A DNA stretch of 14,670 bases, from contig DBXD01000043.1 in NCBI GenBank assembly GCA_002309425.1, forward strand, positions 5,133 through 19,802. The letters run 5' to 3'. Position 1 is the first letter of the stretch; every line of letters starts with the position of its first letter. A model generated the notes under the pieces. That model did no database searches and had not been told where the DNA came from. It worked only from the letters and a program-made list of their open reading frames with translations. The stretch is from Cyanobacteria bacterium UBA1221 (GTDB lineage Bacteria > Cyanobacteriota > Vampirovibrionia > Gastranaerophilales > Gastranaerophilaceae). Positions 1 through 6,303 of the stretch are shown one piece after another. The translations under genes were made by a program, and so were the position numbers.

Positions 1-1050
1 CTCATTCAAAGCGCCTGCTTCCGGCAGATCAGAAACAACTTCACTAACCGTCTCAACAACATCTTTACCTAATTCTGCTGCTGCTAAAGCTGCACCTGCC
101 GCATCCTGAGCAATTTGTGCACTTTCTGCCGCACCCGTTAATGCTGCGGACGCAATTGCAGTTCCAGCAATTTCAGAACCCAGAATGGCAGCACCTTCAA
201 CAAAACCGCCCAACACGCTGTTTTCTTCATTAATCGGATCTTCCACAATATCTTCTTCATTCAAATTGGAAATTTGTGCTTCATCAACAGACGGTGCTTC
301 TTCTACAATGTCATCTTCCGTCAGATTTTCTATTGCCAATTCCTCTTTGGTTTTGCGATCCAAACCAACAACATTTACCGCCTGATACGCAAGCATTTCA
401 AAATTTTCAAATTCTATAAACCTGTCTCTGAGCTTTGAACTGTGTTTCAAACATTCTAATAATTTTTTCTTATCATCTTCACTGACACTGTGATCAGCCA
501 TTGAAATCATCCAGAATTCCGCTTTTTCCAGCTCATCATCGCTATAATCTTTAGATGTACTGCCCTGATGATTTTCGATATAACTCTTTAAATCTAACGG
601 AGAAGATAATTTTTCTTTTTCAATAAAATAATATTTGCCATTTGCATTATTTTTATTGAGCATCTTTGGTTCAAAAAATCCTAAAAGCTCTGTATCTGAA
701 TAATTTTTAGAAATTTTTAATACTACATAAATATCCGGAGTAAGATTATAGTCAAAATGAGATTTTGGTATAAATATTTCATTCTCGTTATACACAACTC
801 TGACATCAATGTGAATATTTGAAAGAATAATGTCCGAAATATCAAATTCTTCCAATATTTTTCTTATATTGTGCATATTGTATGTTTTTTCATTTAAAAT
901 ATTATTTTCTCTCAGGTATTTCAAACAAATTTCAGACCCGAGAGCATTTGCATAGGCTCTGCTTCTGACATCAGTTTTCACAAAACTTTGTGTCAGGGCT
1001 TTCGCTTCTTCTTTTTCCTCTTCATCAATAATAAAAATAGTATTTTCCAT
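1..1050 (-). CDS. DUF1822-like protein with acidic repeats and an Ala-rich C-terminal part (3' end outside window)
   Basis: Open reading frame of 350 codons starting at ATG 1050 and still open at the window edge, so the C-terminus is missing. A GGAGGAG ribosome site at 1061-1067 supports the start. No signal peptide is visible. Residues about 30-160 match my memory of the cyanobacterial DUF1822 pattern: an early A-x-x-NAL segment (31-37), a 'V-R-V-V' strand (83-86), an 'I-P' step (94-95), a hydrophobic strand (108-113), then 'ELLGFF' (121-126) and an 'IEKEKLSSPLDL' segment (143-154). DUF1822 has no known activity. Residues 242-251 and 262-271 form an imperfect acidic repeat (NLTEDDIVEE / NLNEEDIVED) with a 20-residue period. 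From about 280 the protein is rich in Ala and Gly and could form a small-residue helix or membrane-associated segment. It diverges from the 1219 gene. The family call is by eye, without a profile search. Confidence 0.6.
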   Translation of the reverse strand, partial: MENTIFIIDEEEKEEAKALTQSFVKTDVRSRAYANALGSEICLKYLRENNILNEKTYNMHNIRKILEEFDISDIILSNIHIDVRVVYNENEIFIPKSHFDYNLTPDIYVVLKISKNYSDTELLGFFEPKMLNKNNANGKYYFIEKEKLSSPLDLKSYIENHQGSTSKDYSDDELEKAEFWMISMADHSVSEDDKKKLLECLKHSSKLRDRFIEFENFEMLAYQAVNVVGLDRKTKEELAIENLTEDDIVEEAPSVDEAQISNLNEEDIVEDPINEENSVLGGFVEGAAILGSEIAGTAIASAALTGAAESAQIAQDAAGAALAAAELGKDVVETVSEVVSDLPEAGALNE

Positions 1051-1122
1051 AATCTTATATCTCCTCCACACAATATACAGAGTACGCATATTAAAAAATT
1101 ATTCCAAAATTTTTGTAAATTT

Positions 1123-1150
1123 TTGTAACAATTTATGGTAATATTAAAAT
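1123..1150 (+). promoter_or_regulatory. Candidate sigma70-type promoter for the 1219 gene
   Basis: TTGTAA at 1123-1128 and TAAAAT at 1145-1150 are 16 bp apart and would give a leader of about 60 nt. The region is extremely AT-rich, so chance matches are likely. Both boxes deviate from consensus. Confidence 0.3.
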
Positions 1151-1218
1151 TTTAAGGCAAAATAATTATGTTAGTCGTTTTTCATGTATTGTAATCGTGT
1201 AGAAAAAAGGAGGTTTAC

Positions 1219-1614
1219 ATGGTAAGTCCAGTATCATTTAATACAAATTCAAGAGTGAATTTTAAAGGAGCAGAAGACGATTTTGCAGCTTTAGCAAGTC
1301 AACCTGGTGCATATACTCAGGCTCCTGCGCAACCTGATGAGTTTGTTTCAGGCAAAAAGAAAAAAGGCATCGGTAAGAAAATCTTAAAAACTGTTGTAGG
1401 TTTAGCAGTTGCAGCAGCTGCACTTTTCGGTTTACACAAATGGAAAGGTACTAAGTGGAGTACTGAAGGTGCAGAAGGATTTTTAGCAAAAGTTAAAAAA
1501 TGGGCAGTAAAACCGGGCGAATGGATTGACAATAAAATTGTTAAAAAAGTAGGCGGCTGGTTCAAACCAAAAGCTGCAGCAGAAGCAGCCGAAACTGTTG
1601 CTGAAAATGTTTAA
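1219..1614 (+). CDS. Small basic single-helix protein with N-terminal 'NFKG' motif
   Basis: 131-residue protein with a strong ribosome site (AGGAGG, 1208-1213) five bases before ATG 1219. It has no classical signal peptide. The N-terminus is Ser/Asn-rich and carries N-F-K-G at residues 14-17. A flexible Ala/Pro/Gln stretch follows (about 24-42), then a Lys cluster GKKKKGIGKK (45-54) and one hydrophobic Ala-rich helix (about 55-72) that could span or lie on the membrane. The remainder (75-120) is Lys/Trp-rich and strongly basic, and the tail is an Ala/Glu helix. The start of such short proteins with an 'FKG' signature is, from memory, frequent in Gastranaerophilales; this is not verified. The gene stands alone between its promoter region and a strong terminator. 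Function is unknown. Membrane or surface attachment, or nucleic-acid binding through the basic part, are possibilities only. Confidence 0.8.
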   Translation: MVSPVSFNTNSRVNFKGAEDDFAALASQPGAYTQAPAQPDEFVSGKKKKGIGKKILKTVVGLAVAAAALFGLHKWKGTKWSTEGAEGFLAKVKKWAVKPGEWIDNKIVKKVGGWFKPKAAAEAAETVAENV

Positions 1615-1633
1615 TAAGGACATCAAAAATAGT

Positions 1634-1666
1634 AAAAAAGACCGATATTTTTATCGGTCTTTTTTT
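1634..1666. terminator. Bidirectional intrinsic terminator between convergent genes
   Basis: AGACCGATA (1639-1647), a TTTT loop and TATCGGTCT (1652-1660) form a perfect 9-bp stem. It is flanked by an A run on the left and a T run on the right, so it can end transcription from either side. It lies 19 bases after the 1219 gene stop and overlaps the last codons of hemW. Confidence 0.93.
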
Positions 1667-2753
1667 ATTCTATAAAATCCGCAAGAATATAGTTACTCAC
1701 TAATATTCCGTCAACGGACAAACAAAACCCCTTGTCCGTTTTTTCAATATGTTTCGTATCAAGATATTTTTTTATAATATCTCCATACTTTTCTTCAAAA
1801 TCTATATTATATTTATTATTGATTAATTCGGTATCTATACCCGAATTTCTTCTAAACCCTAAAAAAATTTCTTCTTCAAGTTTTTCCTGCTCCGTAAGTT
1901 GCTTTGCCATACTACGTTTTGTCGGATTTTGAATATAATCTTTTAATCCGATACTGTTTGAATACCTTATCCCGTCAATATATCCGTGCGCTGCCACCCC
2001 AAACCCGTAGTATGAATTATTATCCCAGTAATTCATATTGTGTTTGGATTCAAAACCGTCAAGAGAAAAATTACTGATTTCATAGTGTTTATAATTGTTT
2101 TTGACAAGAATTTCAATTGCTTTCAGGTACATATCTGCCTGAATATCATTATCGGGCAAATTATCGGGTTTATTATTATAAAAATAACAACCCTTATCAA
2201 TTTTTAAACCGTATAAGGATATATGCTGAATTCCGAGTTCAACAGCCTGCTTTAAATCTTTTTCAAAACCCGTAACAGTTTGATTCGGAAGCCCGTATAT
2301 AAAATCCAGACTAATATTCTTAAATCCTGTTTTTTGGGCTGTCTGCACTGCCTTGATAACATCTTTTGCGGAATGTTTTCTGCCTATTATATGTAAAATA
2401 TCCTCGTCAAAAGTCTGACAACCGATACTTATACGATTTATACCTGTATTTAAAAGATTGTTCAGATATTCTTCACCTATATTTTCCGGATTAAGTTCCA
2501 TGGTAATTTCTGTGTCGCTGTTTATATTAAAAAGGCTGATTATATCCTGTATTTCCCGATAAGCCAGAAGCGACGGAGTCCCGCCGCCAAAATACAGGGT
2601 ATTCAACTTTTCTGATTTATAAAAATTATTGATTTCGGATGATAAGGCTTGCAGGTATTCTTTTTTATATTCCGGCAGGGGATAAGATACAAAAGAACAA
2701 TAATTACACTTTTGCCTGCAAAACGGTATATGAATGTATGCATTTTTCGTCAT
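1665..2753 (-). CDS. hemW: HemW-type radical SAM protein (haem chaperone / HemN-like)
   Basis: 362 residues, close to the E. coli HemW length. The N-terminus has the radical SAM cluster C12-x3-C16-x2-C19 inside the HemW context 'HIPFC...CNYCSF'. The residue after the third Cys plus one is Phe, as in HemW; true HemN coproporphyrinogen dehydrogenases have a further Cys there. The SAM-binding glycine motif GGGTP is at 56-60. The HemW signature HNMNYW is at 238-243, followed by a Gly-rich 'GFGVAAHG' at 250-257. By family knowledge these proteins bind S-adenosylmethionine, a 4Fe-4S cluster and haem, and are thought to deliver haem to membrane enzymes. Older annotations wrongly call them coproporphyrinogen III oxidase. 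ATG 2753 has no ribosome site. A TATAAT ends six bases upstream, suggesting a leaderless message. The gene diverges from the GH13 gene. Confidence 0.93.
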   Translation of the reverse strand: MTKNAYIHIPFCRQKCNYCSFVSYPLPEYKKEYLQALSSEINNFYKSEKLNTLYFGGGTPSLLAYREIQDIISLFNINSDTEITMELNPENIGEEYLNNLLNTGINRISIGCQTFDEDILHIIGRKHSAKDVIKAVQTAQKTGFKNISLDFIYGLPNQTVTGFEKDLKQAVELGIQHISLYGLKIDKGCYFYNNKPDNLPDNDIQADMYLKAIEILVKNNYKHYEISNFSLDGFESKHNMNYWDNNSYYGFGVAAHGYIDGIRYSNSIGLKDYIQNPTKRSMAKQLTEQEKLEEEIFLGFRRNSGIDTELINNKYNIDFEEKYGDIIKKYLDTKHIEKTDKGFCLSVDGILVSNYILADFIE

Positions 2754-2759
2754 AAAAAT

Positions 2760-2788
2760 ATTATAGTTTGATAAATTTCATTTGCAAA
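2760..2788 (-). promoter_or_regulatory. hemW promoter, predicted leaderless
   Basis: On the minus strand, TTTGCA (2783-2788) and TATAAT (2760-2765) are 17 bp apart. Shifting the -35 by one gives TTGCAA with 16 bp. The -10 is a perfect consensus and ends six bases before the hemW ATG, so the expected transcription start falls on the start codon itself. No Shine-Dalgarno sequence is present. Confidence 0.7.
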
Positions 2789-2810
2789 CAGTAGCTTTAT
2801 TTGCTATTAT
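2782..2810 (+). promoter_or_regulatory. Promoter of the GH13 gene, sharing its -35 with hemW
   Basis: TTGCAA (2782-2787), 17 bp, TATTAT (2805-2810). Expected start near 2817, giving a leader of about 13 nt that just contains the AGAGGG ribosome site. The TTGCAA hexamer is its own reverse complement and also serves as the hemW -35. Confidence 0.6.
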
Positions 2811-2829
2811 TAGCATCAAGAGGGAAAGT

Positions 2830-4407
2830 ATGTATAAAAAAATTTTTGCTTTAATTTTAGGGAGTTATTTATTTTTCGGAATTTCAAATACTGCAAATGC
2901 CGCATGGGAAAACCATTTGAGAACAAATTTTCTGAATAATTCCACAATTATTTATACAATAAATATAAGAACATTTAATGCGGATGACAAAAACGGAAAC
3001 GATATAATTGAAATTGAAGAAGGCGAAATTTCGGGGAATTTTGTCAATGCAGCAGAAAGATTAGAGGAATTAAAAAATAAGGGGATAACGGCACTACATA
3101 TATTACCGGTTACTCCTGTCGGGAAGATGAAGGCTCTCGGTACGGCAGGTTCTCTGTATTCCGCTGCCGGTTATAATTCACTCAACCCTCAGTTAAAAGA
3201 TGGCAATGTTGATTTATCCATAGAAGAACAGGCAAAAAACTTTATTAACAAAGCGCATGAAAAAGGCCTCTCAATTATTGTTGATGTTCCAGCCTGCGGG
3301 TCGTATGACCTGTTTTTACAACGTCCCGAATTGTTTGTACAGGACCGCTCGGGGCAGCCTGTAATACCTTCCGACTGGACAGATGTCAGACTCCTTAATG
3401 CCGGTGATGAGAATAAAATTAATAACGACGTTTTAAAATTGTATGAAGAATTTGTTGATTATATGATATCTCTCGGAGTTGACGGGATAAGAGCAGATGT
3501 TGCACACTCTAAACCGGCAGGTTTCTGGAAAGAATTAATTACGTATTCCAGAAAACAAAATCCGGAATTTTTGTGGCTGGCGGAATCTTCGGACTCCTGG
3601 GATGAAGCGGTTTCACCGGAAGCCGTTTATACGTCCTACGATAAATTGTTAAAAGCCGGATTTGACGGATTTTACGGAAGCTTTTTTAACCTCAAAAACT
3701 GGAAAACCTCAAAAGAATTTCAAAAAAATTTAGAGGTAATTTTAAATTTGAAAAAAAATACAGGAGAGCAAAAGAGTGTAATCGGCAGTTTTACAACGCA
3801 TGATGAATTAAGCCCTATTTTAGTAAAAGGGGAAACCCTTAGCAGAATGATAATTTGGCTTAATGCGACATTGCCTGTAAATTCTTATTTTGTTGACGGC
3901 TTTGATACGGGAGATAATTACCTATACAAATGGGAAAATAAAAAAGCCGAAAAAACTTATACCGATGATGACGATTATTTCGTTCACAGGGGGAAAATCG
4001 ATTTATTTAATTTTTCACGCAAGCCTGGAGGAAACAATAAGGCACTGGAACAGGAATTTATCACGGCAAATAATTTCAAGAAAACAGTATTAAAAATCCA
4101 AAAGAACGGTAATTTTAAATTCGTAAAAACATCAAATCCTTCCGTTTTTGCGTATTATATTTCCGATAAAAATACCGCCATTCTTGTCGTTGGCAATCTG
4201 GATTTTGACAAAAGTTATGAAAATATAAAAGTCAAAGTTCCAAAGATTAATATTAATAAACCTGTTCAGGCAATAAAAGCAAACAGTTTGCCAAAAATTA
4301 ATAAGGGTAATATTAACCTGAACATTAAAAATGGTGAAATACAGGTATATCTCATTTTGGACGATAAGACGATAAGCTCTTTATGGGGCTTCGCACGAAT
4401 TAAGTGA
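2830..4407 (+). CDS. Secreted GH13 (alpha-amylase-like) glycosidase or glucanotransferase
   Basis: 525 residues from ATG 2830, chosen because AGAGGG lies just upstream and a signal peptide follows immediately. An in-frame TTG at 2782 would lie upstream of the predicted promoter start. The signal peptide ends near ANA-AW (about 24). The alpha-amylase barrel follows, with the GH13 catalytic set: region II GIRADVAH with nucleophile D223, region III LWLAES with acid/base E252, and region IV SFTTHDE with D325. Region I is unusual: D152-VPACG replaces the usual DxxxNH, so the conserved Asn and His are missing. A beta-type C-terminal domain covers about 410-515. It should act outside the cytoplasm on alpha-glucans or related oligosaccharides. 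Whether it hydrolyses or transfers cannot be told; the altered region I resembles transferase-type GH13 members (inference). No sugar transporter or regulator gene is adjacent. Confidence 0.85.
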   Translation: MYKKIFALILGSYLFFGISNTANAAWENHLRTNFLNNSTIIYTINIRTFNADDKNGNDIIEIEEGEISGNFVNAAERLEELKNKGITALHILPVTPVGKMKALGTAGSLYSAAGYNSLNPQLKDGNVDLSIEEQAKNFINKAHEKGLSIIVDVPACGSYDLFLQRPELFVQDRSGQPVIPSDWTDVRLLNAGDENKINNDVLKLYEEFVDYMISLGVDGIRADVAHSKPAGFWKELITYSRKQNPEFLWLAESSDSWDEAVSPEAVYTSYDKLLKAGFDGFYGSFFNLKNWKTSKEFQKNLEVILNLKKNTGEQKSVIGSFTTHDELSPILVKGETLSRMIIWLNATLPVNSYFVDGFDTGDNYLYKWENKKAEKTYTDDDDYFVHRGKIDLFNFSRKPGGNNKALEQEFITANNFKKTVLKIQKNGNFKFVKTSNPSVFAYYISDKNTAILVVGNLDFDKSYENIKVKVPKININKPVQAIKANSLPKINKGNINLNIKNGEIQVYLILDDKTISSLWGFARIK

Positions 4408-4608
4408 ATCGTTATTTATAAAGTCTTTCGGGCATTAAAATACACGCTGTAAACTGAAGTCTACCCTTGCTACTTCTCCACCGGGGATCGGATGAAAAAA
4501 GATGCACCAGTAAGAGCCACTGTCTGTCGGAATCTTTAATTTATTTCGTTACAAAGCGGTTACTCGCAAAGTGTACCATACACATCTACATGCCAAGTAT
4601 TACTCGTT
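4408..4608. other. Unexplained intergenic stretch between convergent genes
   Basis: 201 bp between the GH13 stop and the stop of the 4609-5460 gene. I see no supported ORF, no tRNA shape and no convincing intrinsic terminator for either gene. The middle part (about 4455-4545) is less AT-rich than the surroundings. It contains GAAGT...ACTTC arms (4454-4474) and CAGT...ACTG arms (near 4510-4522) that could form small hairpins. GTGAATCG at 4404-4411, overlapping the GH13 stop, recurs inverted as CGATTCAC at 5741-5748 on the other side of the neighbouring gene. Confidence 0.5.
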
Positions 4609-5460
4609 TTAATAAGATTTTGGGCGAGGTTTTTTATATTCTTCACGTGTACCATCCGGATACCAAACTTCCATTTTTCCGGAAACACCTTGATAGCCAT
4701 AGCCGAAATCTTCATCTATAACTACCTGCTCACCCATATAATTGTTAAGTAAATATCTATTATAGCTATTACCCTTAAAAGGTGCATAACTTGGATATTT
4801 ATCATAATCAGTAGTTATGTTCTCTATGGCATCACCAAAATATGCTTTTAGACCTTCTTCTAAAGATATTTTATTATCGGATTCAGAAACATATCTTGTA
4901 ATTGTTTCCATTATTTTTAACATATCTTGCCCTTCCAGTAATGAAGGGAGCCCATAACTTCCATATTTATCCGTTTCTACAGAAGAGTATATTTGTTTAT
5001 TAATTTCAGCTACAAGGTCATCTAAAACTTCCTCTTTAGTCATACTTTGGAACTTTAATTGGTCATGTAAAGGTCTTACATCATCTTCAACATCAAGAGA
5101 ATAAATACCATTATCCGGTCCTGCAACATCAAATCTCCCATCCATCAATCTTGGGGAGTTTGGATCAGGATTAACTTGTTCTGCATCCAAAACAGTTAAT
5201 AACGTCTTATATTCTGAAGCACTAACCGTTTCCTTATCATCATGTAATGATAAAATTGCATCGAAATTTTTTCTGCCTTTTTCATCAAGTTGTTTATAAG
5301 CATTATAGATTGCCTCATCTTTTACAAATAAATCAGCTTTTGATATCAATTTTTTATCTCCAAATACAGAGTTTACCTTCTCATCTAACATCTGCTGATA
5401 TTCCTGATTTTTTGCAGAATTACCGAAACCCAAAAATTTTTGAACACCATCTAATGACAT
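4609..5460 (-). CDS. Unknown 283-residue acidic protein with EF-hand-like loops
   Basis: Start placed at ATG 5460, where AAAGGAG precedes the codon at good spacing (AAAGGAGTCTATATG). The longer frame back to 5550 adds 30 residues without a ribosome site and runs through a TATAAT, so it is probably leader sequence. There is no signal peptide or membrane helix. I do not recognise the family. Four segments look like degenerate EF-hand loops with I/V-S-x-x-[DE] endings: GDKKLISKAD, DDKETVSASE, GPDNGIYSLD and ESDNKISLEE. None has a full calcium-binding set, so metal binding is doubtful. The C-terminus has a 'WYPDGTREEY' segment typical of short beta-hairpins and ends in a basic tail. It lies alone, convergent with the GH13 gene and divergent from the 5841 gene, with unexplained sequence on both sides. 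Confidence 0.75.
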   Translation of the reverse strand: MSLDGVQKFLGFGNSAKNQEYQQMLDEKVNSVFGDKKLISKADLFVKDEAIYNAYKQLDEKGRKNFDAILSLHDDKETVSASEYKTLLTVLDAEQVNPDPNSPRLMDGRFDVAGPDNGIYSLDVEDDVRPLHDQLKFQSMTKEEVLDDLVAEINKQIYSSVETDKYGSYGLPSLLEGQDMLKIMETITRYVSESDNKISLEEGLKAYFGDAIENITTDYDKYPSYAPFKGNSYNRYLLNNYMGEQVVIDEDFGYGYQGVSGKMEVWYPDGTREEYKKPRPKSY

Positions 5461-5496
5461 ATAGACTCCTTTCGTGCTAATTAATACTTCTTTCTC

Positions 5497-5527
5497 ATTA
5501 TATACATATAAAGTATTATTGCTACAA
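5497..5527 (-). promoter_or_regulatory. Candidate promoter of the 4609-5460 gene
   Basis: On the minus strand, TTGTAG (5522-5527), 17 bp, TATATA (5499-5504); an overlapping TATAAT (5497-5502) gives 19 bp. The leader would be about 30 nt and contains the AAAGGAG site. This position argues against a start at 5550. Confidence 0.35.
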
Positions 5528-5682
5528 ATTATTGCGCAGTCGACACCCATTCTATACTATCCAATGCACATTATACTTTGATTTCAGCTATTTTAAACTT
5601 GTCTTAACGAAAGTTTACATTTTTTGAGGATAATAATGTGAGTTGGGTAAGTAAAGTGAGTAAGATAAATAACAGTACTCCC

Positions 5683-5706
5683 TCACTCACTCCGGTCACT
5701 CACTCC
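5683..5706. repeat. Direct repeat, TCACTCACTCC twice
   Basis: An 11-bp unit occurs at 5683-5693 and 5696-5706, separated by GG (13-bp period). Two GTGAGT copies at 5638-5643 and 5656-5661 are complementary to its ACTCAC core, so the block could fold into alternative hairpins. Its composition differs from the AT-rich surroundings. Confidence 0.75.
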
Positions 5707-5780
5707 CCTAATCCGCATGCCGTGCTGATACGGTAATCCTCGATTCACGATTCGGCAGATTAAAGTCTACCATACAGCTC

Positions 5781-5810
5781 TTAACAACTAAATTTTATAT
5801 TTGTTATATT
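5781..5810 (+). promoter_or_regulatory. Promoter of the 5841-mtnA pair
   Basis: TTAACA (5781-5786), 18 bp, TATATT (5805-5810) with an extended -10 TG at 5802-5803. Leader of about 24 nt containing a GGGTGA ribosome site. A second TATAAT at 5812-5817 has no good -35. Confidence 0.5.
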
Positions 5811-5840
5811 ATATAATTGTAATAAAAAAGGGTGAGTTTT

Positions 5841-6293
5841 ATGAAGAATACGTCACTATTAAAATTAATTTCTATATTAAGCTGCATTCTTGGTGCAATA
5901 TGCGGATTTTTATCGCTCCTGCCATATGTGGGCGGATTGGTTTTCTTTGTTTTAATGTGTCTGGCATCAATAATAATAATGATTTTCTTAATGCGGGCAA
6001 ATTTGCTGAATTTGGAATCCACACCTGAAAGCATCACTATTGGTGCAATTATAGGATTTGTTTCCTTTATTGCTTTTTCAGTTGTGTATATGCCGCTTGT
6101 TCTGTTTTTTATGAAAGTTTTTCATTATTACACAAACTACGGGGTTGCATTGTCTTTGAGCAACGCAAATTTATTTATAATAATGGTTGTGACAATATTT
6201 ATGGGAATATTATCAGCAACAATTAATGCTTTTACGGGTTTTTTGCTTTTCTATATAACGGAAATTTTTAAGAATATGAACAATAAACAGTAA
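5841..6293 (+). CDS. Four-helix integral membrane protein, unknown function
   Basis: 150 residues from ATG 5841, preceded by GGGTGA at 5830-5835. A GTG three codons upstream overlaps that ribosome site and is less likely. About four long hydrophobic helices fill the protein: roughly residues 7-27, 30-53, 66-93 and 110-142, with short loops. The loop near 54-65 is polar, and Tyr/His residues (around 95-102) precede the last helix. The C-terminus is short, polar and Lys/Asn-rich. I cannot assign a family. The gene ends 10 bp before mtnA, whose ribosome site fits in the gap, so the two are probably co-transcribed. A link to methylthioribose metabolism or transport is only suggested by this position. 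Confidence 0.8.
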   Translation: MKNTSLLKLISILSCILGAICGFLSLLPYVGGLVFFVLMCLASIIIMIFLMRANLLNLESTPESITIGAIIGFVSFIAFSVVYMPLVLFFMKVFHYYTNYGVALSLSNANLFIIMVVTIFMGILSATINAFTGFLLFYITEIFKNMNNKQ

Positions 6294-6303
6294 CGGAGAG
6301 AAA

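Larger units (their letters stand above)
5461..5840. other. 380-bp intergenic region holding divergent promoters and a GC-richer repeat block
   Basis: No supported gene. Left part: leader and promoter of the minus gene (TATATA/TATAAT near 5497-5504, TTGTAG as -35 at 5522-5527; a second TATAAT at 5570-5575). An inverted repeat TAAACTT/AAGTTTA (5594-5600 and 5611-5617) follows. The middle (about 5638-5760) is GC-richer, with a direct repeat at 5683-5706, a GCATGC palindrome (5715-5720), a CCGT...ACGG hairpin (about 5720-5733) and two CGATTC copies (5741-5754). Right part: promoter and ribosome site of the 5841 gene. Confidence 0.6.

Noticed and set aside
1665..2753. Annotation as coproporphyrinogen III oxidase/dehydrogenase (HemN)
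   Set aside because: The fourth Cys of the HemN motif is replaced by Phe, and the HNMNYW haem-binding motif and length fit HemW.
2782..2829. 16-residue N-terminal extension of the GH13 protein from TTG 2782
   Set aside because: It would start inside the -35 box; ATG 2830 has AGAGGG and begins a normal signal peptide.
4467..4721. 84-codon plus-strand frame between the GH13 gene and the orphan gene
   Set aside because: No ribosome site, unusual residue make-up, and its second half lies antisense to the better supported 4609-5460 gene.
5461..5550. 30-residue N-terminal extension of the orphan gene (start at 5550)
   Set aside because: There is no ribosome site at 5550, the stretch contains promoter-like boxes, and AAAGGAG marks the ATG at 5460.
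5604..5690. 28-residue hydrophobic minus-strand frame starting GTG in the repeat block
   Set aside because: It has no ribosome site. Its hydrophobic run of Leu and Thr comes from repeated CTCACT/CTTACT bases.
4455..5771. AAGTCTACC at about 4455 and 5763 as a target-site duplication of a mobile element
   Set aside because: A single 9-bp match between two spacers can arise by chance. There is no transposase and no matching terminal inverted repeats of useful length.
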